Shown piece by piece: positions 1-4,344 of a stretch of 7,792 nucleotides of DNA (position 1 is its first letter; every line of letters starts with the position of its first letter). This DNA is from Actinomycetes bacterium (lineage in GTDB: Bacteria > Actinomycetota > Actinomycetes > Actinomycetales > Actinomycetaceae). The translations under genes and the position numbers were made by a program. The DNA is taken from positions 1 to 7,792 of the forward strand of contig JAFAAX010000113.1 in the NCBI GenBank assembly GCA_023426345.1. The letters are read 5' to 3'. The notes under the pieces were generated by a model, which was not told the DNA's origin, ran no database searches, and saw only the letters and a program-made list of their open reading frames with translations.

Positions 1-464
1 GGCCCGTCACGGCCGCGGACCTGGCGTGGTGGACCGGCCTGCCGCTCACCCGCGCGCGCCGGGCGCTCGAGGCCGCGCAGGGGCCGGCCTCGACGAGTCT
101 CGGCGGCATGCCGGCGTGGGTCGGGGAGACGGCTCTGGAAGGGGCGGAGACGGCGGCGCCCGCGGACGGGCCCGTCGCGCCGGCGCCCATCCAGGTCGAT
201 CTGGTGCCGGCCTTCGACGAATGGCTCCTCGGTTACGCCGACCGTTCCCTGGTCGCGTCCCCGGAGGCGATGGCCGCGGTGATCCCCGGCGGCAACGGCG
301 TGTTCAGGCCGCACCTGCTGGTGGACGGGCGGGTCGTCGGCACCTGGCGCGCGGAGAGGACCGGCCGGGCGGCCGGCCGCGTCCAGGTCCAGATCCTCGA
401 GTCCCTCCCCCGCCGGACGCTCGGGCTCATCGACCGCGCCGCCGCCGCATGGCCGCACGCGTGA
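1..464 (+). CDS. AlkZ-like winged-helix DNA-binding / DNA glycosylase family protein, C-terminal part
   Basis: The gene enters from the left edge; the first full codon is at base 3, and 153 residues are visible before TGA at 462-464. Family assignment rests on three blocks: PVTAADLAWWTGLPLTRARR (visible residues 1-20, a helix-turn-helix-like element preceded by the typical aromatic pair), AFDEWLLGYADRS (about 70-82), and a VIPGGNGVFRPHLLVDGRVVG-type strand-rich segment (about 93-113) followed by GTW. These are hallmarks of the winged-helix family that includes the alkylpurine and interstrand-crosslink glycosylase AlkZ. In AlkZ the catalytic glutamine motif lies near the N-terminus, which is outside the window, so glycosylase activity cannot be judged; many homologues are annotated only as winged-helix DNA-binding proteins. 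The family is very common in actinomycetes. The next feature downstream is a tRNA with its own promoter, so this gene probably ends its transcription unit here. Confidence 0.85.
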   Translation, partial: PVTAADLAWWTGLPLTRARRALEAAQGPASTSLGGMPAWVGETALEGAETAAPADGPVAPAPIQVDLVPAFDEWLLGYADRSLVASPEAMAAVIPGGNGVFRPHLLVDGRVVGTWRAERTGRAAGRVQVQILESLPRRTLGLIDRAAAAWPHA

Positions 465-484
465 CGGGCGCGACTGGGGGCGAT

Positions 485-514
485 TCGCCGAGCGCGGCGC
501 CGATGGGTTAGCAT
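485..514 (+). promoter_or_regulatory. Candidate promoter for tRNA-Pro
   Basis: A TAGCAT hexamer at 509-514 fits the actinobacterial TANNNT -10 pattern. A weak -35-like TTCGCC lies at 485-490 with an 18-base spacer. Transcription would begin near 520-522, giving a precursor leader of about 18 bases before the mature tRNA 5' end at 539. The local sequence gggttagcattg is one of the few AT-bearing spots in the 74-base gap after the upstream gene. The -10 box is reasonable; the -35 box is weak. Confidence 0.45.
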
Positions 515-520
515 TGTCGG

Positions 521-536
521 GTCGCCGCGAGGCGGC
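521..536 (+). other. Small hairpin in the tRNA precursor leader
   Basis: GTCGCC (521-526) pairs with GGCGGC (531-536), with one T-G wobble, around a GCGA loop of the GNRA type. It ends two bases before the first base of mature tRNA-Pro and would occupy almost the whole 5' leader of the precursor. It may be only a by-product of high GC content, or it may help present the RNase P cleavage site. Confidence 0.3.
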
Positions 537-538
537 TT

Positions 539-612
539 CGGGCTGTAGCGCAGCTTGGTAGCGCATCGCACTGGGGGTGCGAGGGTCGCAGGTTCAAATC
601 CTGTCAGCCCGA
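539..612 (+). tRNA. tRNA-Pro, anticodon GGG
   Basis: A complete 74-nt cloverleaf can be folded by eye. The acceptor stem is CGGGCTG (539-545) with CAGCCCG (605-611). The D stem is GCGC (548-551) with GCGC (561-564), around a loop containing GG. The anticodon stem is TCGCA (566-570) with TGCGA (578-582), and the seven-base loop CTGGGGG places GGG at 573-575. The variable region is 583-587. The T stem is GCAGG (588-592) with CCTGT (600-604), and the T loop is TTCAAAT. The discriminator base is A612. CCA is not encoded (the next bases are CCG), so it must be added after transcription, as for many actinobacterial tRNAs. The anticodon GGG reads CCC and CCT proline codons; CCC is heavily used in the neighbouring genes. 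Confidence 0.97.
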
Positions 613-618
613 CCGAAG

Positions 619-649
619 TCCCTGATCAGAATTGGTTTCTGGTCAGGGA
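619..649 (+). terminator. Hairpin after tRNA-Pro, probable terminator
   Basis: TCCCTGATCAG (619-629) pairs over 11 positions with CTGGTCAGGGA (639-649), with one T-G wobble, around a 9-base AT-rich loop (630-638). It starts six bases after the tRNA 3' end and is followed by a short weak T-containing stretch (ATTTCCTTG). Position and symmetry suit an intrinsic terminator or a 3' processing barrier for the tRNA transcript. The U-tract is poor, as is usual in high-GC actinobacteria. Confidence 0.65.
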
Positions 650-709
650 ATTTCCTTGTCGAGGAACGCTGCTCACCCAGATGCCCATGGGCTGTCGGAC
701 ACTGGTGGA

Positions 710-1462
710 ATGGCACGACGACGCACCTACACCGACCAGCAGCTGGCAGACGCGATCCGGACCTCGACCAGCTGGCGGGGCGTGCTGCGGGAGCTCGGGC
801 TGCTGGCGACATCGGGCAGCGCCATGCGTTCAGCGCGGTCGTATGCGGACCGACTCGGGTTGGACCACAGCCACTTCGTCGGGCAGAGGAAGTGGACGCC
901 CGACTCGCTTCGGAGCGCCGTCGAGGCCGCCTCCAGCTGGGAGGAAGCCGGGGAGATCGTGGGGATCCTCTCGCCCGCTGGCGTGTCGAATCTCCGCGGC
1001 CATGCGCTACGCCTCGGTATCCCCACCGCGCATCTGGATGGTCCCCGCGCGGTCGCCGAGCCGCCCGGCCCCGCCACTCTCGTGCCCGATCTCCGTCATC
1101 TCCGCCACGCCGGGGAGATGATCGCCGCCGCGTGGTACCAACTCAGCGGATGGGACGTCGTGCTTCCCCTCGGCCAACCCCGCTACGACCTCCTCGTCGA
1201 AGACGACCAGGAGACGCGCAAGGTGCAGGTCAAGACCACGACCACACGGATCGGACACTCCTGGACCGTCGCCCTCTCGAAGTCGCAGGGGGGACACAGG
1301 ACCTACACCCCCGACGAGATCGACGAGTTCTTCATCGTCGACGGCGACCTCCATTGCTACCTCATTCCTCTCGCGGCAGTCGGCGGTCTCCAGGCGATCC
1401 AGCTCTCCCGATACGCCGAGTACCGCGTTCACTCTCCCCTGGCACTCCCTTCGAAGGCGTGA
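710..1462 (+). CDS. PD-(D/E)XK endonuclease-like protein with two N-terminal HTH-like repeats
   Basis: The product is 250 residues. The N-terminal half holds two related ~52-residue units, about 6-60 and 62-113. Both follow the pattern [YW]T-x2-L-x2-A(I/V)-x3-[ST]SW, then a helix, then a serine/glycine turn and R-x5-A-x-RLG(L/I)-x2-[SA]H[FL]. Such units occur in front of nuclease domains in actinobacterial and phage homing-type endonucleases and are probably DNA-binding. The C-terminal half has PD-(D/E)XK features: E136 in a helix (HAGEMIAAAWYQ), D160 in PRYDLLVED, and Q173-x-K175 in KVQVKTTTT, where Q replaces the usual E/D. This arrangement resembles the group I intron-associated PD-(D/E)XK endonucleases. 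The ATG at 710 is chosen because family similarity starts there; a longer frame from 632 would run through the tRNA terminator. The RBS is unclear (GGTGGA touches the start codon). The gene stands alone between the tRNA and the broken helicase. Target and activity are unknown. Confidence 0.75.
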   Translation: MARRRTYTDQQLADAIRTSTSWRGVLRELGLLATSGSAMRSARSYADRLGLDHSHFVGQRKWTPDSLRSAVEAASSWEEAGEIVGILSPAGVSNLRGHALRLGIPTAHLDGPRAVAEPPGPATLVPDLRHLRHAGEMIAAAWYQLSGWDVVLPLGQPRYDLLVEDDQETRKVQVKTTTTRIGHSWTVALSKSQGGHRTYTPDEIDEFFIVDGDLHCYLIPLAAVGGLQAIQLSRYAEYRVHSPLALPSKA

Positions 1463-1510
1463 TGACCACCACCGGCGCCGACGCCGCGGAGCGGATTGAT
1501 CCACGCCGGG

Positions 1511-1516
1511 TACACT
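1511..1516 (+). promoter_or_regulatory. Candidate -10 box upstream of the helicase remnant
   Basis: TACACT fits TANNNT and lies 36 bases upstream of the GTG start at 1553, with the RBS between them. No convincing -35 hexamer is visible at 17-18 bases; TTGATC at 1496-1501 is too close. If functional, it would drive the remnant and the SWIM gene. Confidence 0.3.
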
Positions 1517-1540
1517 CGGCTCCGCCGACTGTCGAACCAG

Positions 1541-1547
1541 AAGGGAG
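1541..1547 (+). promoter_or_regulatory. Ribosome binding site fixing the helicase remnant start
   Basis: AAGGGAG lies five bases before GTG at 1553-1555. The conserved N-terminal start of the helicase family (LVLHGFW) begins directly after that GTG, so this RBS decides the start over the in-frame ATG at 1496. Confidence 0.7.
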
Positions 1548-1552
1548 CCACT

Positions 1553-2576
1553 GTGCTCGTCCTCCACGGCTTCTGGACGCTCGACCATCGGCTGGCCCTG
1601 TGGGCGGAGGACTCCGACCAACCGGTGACCAGCACCAGCCAGGCGGTGCGTCGCGCGCGGCCCCACCCGTTCGCCGCGCCACCGAGGTGCTGGCCCGGCA
1701 CATCGCCGGAAGCGCCGTCGGCGGACCGGTCGTCCTGGAACTGCCCTCCGTGGCGAAGTCGCCGCTCGATTCCCCCGAGATGGTCAGTGTCACCCCGCGC
1801 CAGGCCCACCGCAGCGATCCGGCACTCCTGTCGTGGGCCGTCCCGACCGTCGAGTTCACCGCCGCCCAGGCCCTGACCTGGTTCAGCGGCCTCCGTGACA
1901 GGACGGTCCTCGAGCCCGGCGCGTCCGGAGTCTCCGAGGATCCGGGGGATCCGACCCGTCCCCTCGAGGACGTCCGCATCGGCGCCTCACTGCCCTTCCT
2001 GGCCGACATCGCCGCGTTCGCCGCCGACATCGCGGATGCCGGGTCGTTCCTTCCAGGGATCGCGCCCGGGGAGGACCTTGCCGGGGACGCCGAGCGGTCC
2101 TCCGATCCGCGCGAGGCGACCGTCCCGGCCAAGGCCCGGTGGCGTCCCGTCCTGCGCGGCCGGGACCTGCTGGCCGTCCAGGAGTTCTCCCGGTCACTGC
2201 CCCCGGTCTGCCGCTGCGCCGTCGGCTCCCAGGACCCGACGGCCCTGGTCGCCGACATGATCTCCGCGCTGGTCGACGCCCGCGTCCGCGCTCGCGCCCA
2301 GCGCAGCGAGCTCCGTCTGGCGCCGCCCCGCCGCGGTCGTCCCCCGCGCAGGCTCCCCGCCACCGAGGCGTGGCTGGGAGCGCTCACCTCCGCGGACGGC
2401 CTCTTCCATGCGGACCCGGACGAGTTGGCGGCCCTCGAACAGATGCTCACCCCCTGGGACGAGGTCGGACGCGGGGCGCAGGGCCCCGCGCACGCGACGT
2501 TCCGCGTCGGCGAGGCCCCTGTGGACCAGGACTGCGGTCCCTGATGGCGCTGTCGGAGGGAGCGGTCGGTGAGTAG
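1553..2576 (+). pseudogene. SNF2-family helicase gene, frameshifted and missing its ATPase core
   Basis: From GTG 1553 the frame reads LVLHGFWT..LALWAEDS..RPHPFAAP, the N-terminus of the long actinobacterial SNF2/DEAD-like helicases encoded next to SWIM proteins. Near 1679-1684 similarity moves to the frame one base earlier (TEVLARHIAG...), implying a one-base deletion. The second frame continues with family-like blocks (VRIGASLPFL, ARWRPVL.GRD, PPVCR, RRGR..RLPATEAWLGALT, DPDELAALEQML.PWDEVG, ATFRVGEAPVD) and stops at 2542-2544. The Walker A, DEAH-box and helicase C motifs of a ~950-residue protein are absent. A third frame from about 2532 encodes LRSLMALSEGAVGE and stops at TAG 2574-2576, overlapping the SWIM start by 8 bases; it looks like the original C-terminal tail. 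The simplest reading is an internal out-of-frame deletion of roughly 600 codons at about 2530. Only the ~327-codon N-terminal accessory region and a short tail survive. The ancestor is firmly supported; the exact deletion size is inference. Confidence 0.8.
2554..2560 (+). promoter_or_regulatory. Ribosome binding site for the SWIM gene
   Basis: CGGAGGG lies eight bases before GTG 2569 and inside the surviving tail of the helicase gene. The GTG start overlaps the tail stop as GTGAGTAG (2569-2576), an arrangement typical of translational coupling in the ancestral helicase-SWIM operon. It supports GTG 2569 as the start. Confidence 0.7.
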
Positions 2577-3378
2577 ACGGTCCGAATGGGCGTTCCCGCC
2601 GCCGAGGCCTCGCGACGTGGAGGGCGGCATCCGCGCGCAGAGCCGCCGCGGCGCCATCGCCCAGACCTGGTGGTCGGAGCGGTTCATCGCCGTGCTGGAG
2701 GACTTCGGCATGGGCAACCGGCTCCAGCGGGGGAAGAACTACGCGCGGCGCGGCCAGGTGCTCGCGATGGAGATCGAGCCGGGCGCCGTGTCCGCCCGGG
2801 TCCAGGGCAGCCGGGCGCGTCCCTACCGCGTCCGCGTCGGGATCGCCGCGTTCGGCAAGGCCGACTGGGCGCGCATCGAGCGGCGCCTGGCCGACGACGC
2901 CTGGTTCGCCGCGGCCCTGCTCGCCGGCGAGATGCCGCCCGAGATCGAGCAGGTCTTCGCCGACGAGCGGCTCTCCCTGTTCCCCCAGAGCCCGCGCGAC
3001 CTCACCCTCGATTGCACCTGCCCGGACTGGGAGGTGCCGTGCAAGCACCTGGCGGCCGTCTTCTACCTCCTCGCCGAGCGTTTCGACCGGGACCCCTTCG
3101 AGATCCTGGCCTGGCGCGGGCGGGGCCGGGAGGACCTCTTGGACGACCTGCGCGCGGCCCGGTCCGGCGGCGTGCCGGCCGCGGACGCCGCCGAGTCGGC
3201 GGGCGTCCCTCTCTCCGATGTCCTCGACACCTTCTTCCAGGCGCAGGGCCCCACGCCCGATCCACCGGCACCTCCCGCCGCCGGGGACAACGCCCTCGAC
3301 CAGGCGCCCGTCCTGGCTCTGGAGGTCCGCGGGCGCGCCCTCGTGGATCTTCTGAGGCCCGTCTACCGGTCGCAGTGA
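2569..3378 (+). CDS. SWIM zinc-finger family protein
   Basis: The product is 269 residues and looks intact. The N-terminal part has family blocks: WAFPPPRPRDVEGGIRAQS (about 7-25), a tryptophan-rich WWSERF segment (34-39) and GNRLQRGKNYARRGQV (49-64). The zinc-binding SWIM motif is C149-x-C151-x6-C158-x-H160 in DCTCPDWEVPCKHLAAV, with all four ligands present. A helix (FYLLAERFDRDPFEIL) follows, then a variable proline- and alanine-rich C-terminus. SWIM domains mediate DNA or protein contacts, and proteins of this type are usually encoded directly after the SNF2-family helicase with which they are thought to act. Here the helicase is a remnant while this gene keeps its frame, motif and RBS. 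It is therefore an orphan partner, either retained for another role or too recently orphaned to have decayed. A strong hairpin follows the stop. Confidence 0.92.
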   Translation: MSRRSEWAFPPPRPRDVEGGIRAQSRRGAIAQTWWSERFIAVLEDFGMGNRLQRGKNYARRGQVLAMEIEPGAVSARVQGSRARPYRVRVGIAAFGKADWARIERRLADDAWFAAALLAGEMPPEIEQVFADERLSLFPQSPRDLTLDCTCPDWEVPCKHLAAVFYLLAERFDRDPFEILAWRGRGREDLLDDLRAARSGGVPAADAAESAGVPLSDVLDTFFQAQGPTPDPPAPPAAGDNALDQAPVLALEVRGRALVDLLRPVYRSQ

Positions 3379-3393
3379 CGAGGGCGCCCCGCG
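3374..3393 (+). repeat. 20-base repeat spanning the SWIM gene stop (copy 1)
   Basis: AGTGACGAGGGCGCCCCGCG here matches 19 of 20 bases at 4298-4317. Both copies include the TGA stop of their gene (SWIM here, PrsW in the other) and the start of a GC-rich hairpin. This copy overlaps the proposed terminator. Confidence 0.6.
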
Positions 3394-3405
3394 GGCGGGG
3401 TGTCC
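3382..3405 (+). terminator. GC-rich hairpin after the SWIM gene, probable terminator
   Basis: GGGCGCCCCG (3382-3391) pairs over ten positions with CGGGGTGTCC (3396-3405), including two G-T wobbles, around a four-base CGGG loop. It begins four bases after the SWIM stop codon. There is no T-tract, as is common in high-GC actinobacteria. A separate promoter for the next gene lies just downstream, which suits a transcription-unit boundary. Confidence 0.6.
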
Positions 3406-3438
3406 CAGTCCCGGTCCCGCCTCGGCCGCCGTCCGGCG

Positions 3439-3468
3439 CTGGACGCCCCTGCCTCCCGCCCTTACGAT
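3439..3468 (+). promoter_or_regulatory. Promoter of the PrsW gene, leaderless type
   Basis: TACGAT at 3463-3468 is a good -10 box. CTGGAC at 3439-3444 is a fair -35 box with an 18-base spacer. Six bases separate the -10 box from the ATG at 3475, so the transcript should begin at or next to the start codon. No Shine-Dalgarno sequence is present upstream of that ATG, which agrees with leaderless translation. Confidence 0.6.
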
Positions 3469-3474
3469 CGGCCC

Positions 3475-4302
3475 ATGGCCTCCCCCGCTCCCCGCGCGCC
3501 GTGGTACGTGCGCCTGGCTCCCCTGGTCGTCCTCGCCGCGGGCGTCCTCTGCTACGCCGCGCTCCTCGTGGTCCTCCTCCTCACGGGGAACACGACGATG
3601 TTCCCCGCCCTGCTGCTGGTCGGGGCGCTGACCGTCCCGCTCACGGTCCTCGTGTGGGCGATGGACGGGCCGTACGGCGCGCTGGCCCCCGCTTCGGTCG
3701 TGGTCGTGGCCATGCTCCTGGGCGGCATCGTCGGCATCCTCGGCGCCGGGCTGTTCGAGTCGATGGCCGCCTCCGCCCTGGGCGACGGTTACGTCCTGCT
3801 GGTCGGCCTCATCGAGGAGTCCGTCAAGCTCGTCGTCCCCGTGGCCGTGCTCCTCGCCTCGCGCGGCCGCCTCCCCCACGCCGGCGTCCTGGTCGGCGTC
3901 GCCACGGGCGCCGGGTTCGCGGTGTTGGAGACGATGGGCTACGGCTTCAACGCGCTCCTGGAGAAGGGCGGCGGGATCGGCGCCGTCGACGCGACGCTGC
4001 TCCTGCGCGGCGTCCTGGTGCCCGCCGGCCACGTCGCCTGGACGGGCGTGGTCTGCGCGGCGCTGTGGGCCTGGCATTCCCACGCCCGCCACGGAGCCGC
4101 GGCCACGCTGGCCGCCTACGTGGCGGCCGTCGTCCTGCACACACTGTGGGATGCCTCCGGGTCGGCACCCGTCCACGTGGTCGTCGCCGTGGTGAGCATC
4201 GCCGGGCTCCTCGTCGTGGTGAGGCGTGCCCATCGCGCCCAGTCGCCGACCGTCCCCCTGCCCCTCCCGGACCCCGGGGAGGCAGCGACCTCCCCCGAGT
4301 GA
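3475..4302 (+). CDS. PrsW family intramembrane metalloprotease
   Basis: The product is 275 residues, strongly hydrophobic, with about eight membrane segments and a short polar tail rich in proline and acidic residues. The PrsW signature residues are visible: E114-E115-x2-K118 in GLIEESVKLVVP, F148-x3-E152 in GFAVLETMGY, H186-x2-W189 in PAGHVAWTG and H222-x2-W225-D in VLHTLWDASG. In this family the paired glutamates and the histidines are thought to form a zinc site within the membrane. Bacillus PrsW carries out site-1 cleavage of an anti-sigma factor; most actinobacterial homologues have no known substrate. ATG 3475 is chosen over an upstream in-frame start at 3400 because the -10 box sits correctly before it and the extra N-terminal residues would be arginine- and proline-rich and unlike the family. 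The gene has its own promoter and lies between the SWIM gene and the Wadjet operon. No sigma or anti-sigma gene is visible nearby. Confidence 0.9.
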   Translation: MASPAPRAPWYVRLAPLVVLAAGVLCYAALLVVLLLTGNTTMFPALLLVGALTVPLTVLVWAMDGPYGALAPASVVVVAMLLGGIVGILGAGLFESMAASALGDGYVLLVGLIEESVKLVVPVAVLLASRGRLPHAGVLVGVATGAGFAVLETMGYGFNALLEKGGGIGAVDATLLLRGVLVPAGHVAWTGVVCAALWAWHSHARHGAAATLAAYVAAVVLHTLWDASGSAPVHVVVAVVSIAGLLVVVRRAHRAQSPTVPLPLPDPGEAATSPE

Positions 4303-4317
4303 CGAGGGCGGCCCGCG
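4298..4317 (+). repeat. 20-base repeat spanning the prsW-like gene stop (copy 2)
   Basis: AGTGACGAGGGCGGCCCGCG matches the copy at 3374-3393 at 19 of 20 bases (C to G at the fourteenth base) and again contains the TGA stop. GCCCG (4311-4315) can pair with CGGGC (4327-4331), giving a weaker hairpin than after the SWIM gene, and a perfect 10-base palindrome CCCGGCCGGG lies at 4321-4330. Confidence 0.55.
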
Positions 4318-4331
4318 CCACCCGGCCGGGC

Positions 4332-4337
4332 TAGAAT
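4332..4337 (+). promoter_or_regulatory. -10 box of the Wadjet operon, leaderless type
   Basis: TAGAAT closely fits the actinobacterial -10 consensus and ends seven bases before ATG 4345, so transcription should begin at or very near the start codon. There is no Shine-Dalgarno sequence in CGATCCA before the ATG. No clear -35 box is seen 17-18 bases upstream (GC-rich GCGGCC), which suggests a weak or activator-dependent promoter. The palindrome CCCGGCCGGG (4321-4330) abuts the -10 box and could be an operator, although in such GC-rich DNA it may be chance. Confidence 0.55.
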
Positions 4338-4344
4338 CGATCCA

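Noticed and set aside
26..511. A + strand frame overlapping the AlkZ-like gene
   Set aside because: The other frame (first codon at base 3) contains clear winged-helix family blocks; this one is arginine- and glycine-rich noise.
632..709. N-terminal extension of the nuclease-like gene to ATG 632
   Set aside because: The extra 26 codons cross the terminator hairpin at 619-649 and show no family similarity; the recognisable protein starts at MARRRTYT (710).
1473..1486. CGGCG-CCGA-CGCCG hairpin after the nuclease gene as a terminator
   Set aside because: The stem is only five base pairs with no T-tract, no better than chance in such GC-rich DNA.
577..1552. The first half of a long + frame that starts inside the tRNA and runs to 2544
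   Set aside because: Its start lies within tRNA-Pro and it runs out of frame through the nuclease gene. Only the part after about 1681 is family-like coding sequence, and that belongs to the helicase remnant.
1496..1552. Earlier in-frame ATG at 1496 for the helicase remnant
   Set aside because: The sequence before GTG 1553 is unlike the family N-terminus, and AAGGGAG is correctly spaced for 1553.
591..1552. Possible attachment-site duplication of the tRNA 3' end, or a group I intron in the tRNA
   Set aside because: The tRNA folds as one uninterrupted cloverleaf, and I saw no second copy of its T-arm/acceptor sequence (GGTTCAAATCC...CAGCCCG) elsewhere in the window. No integrase is present either.
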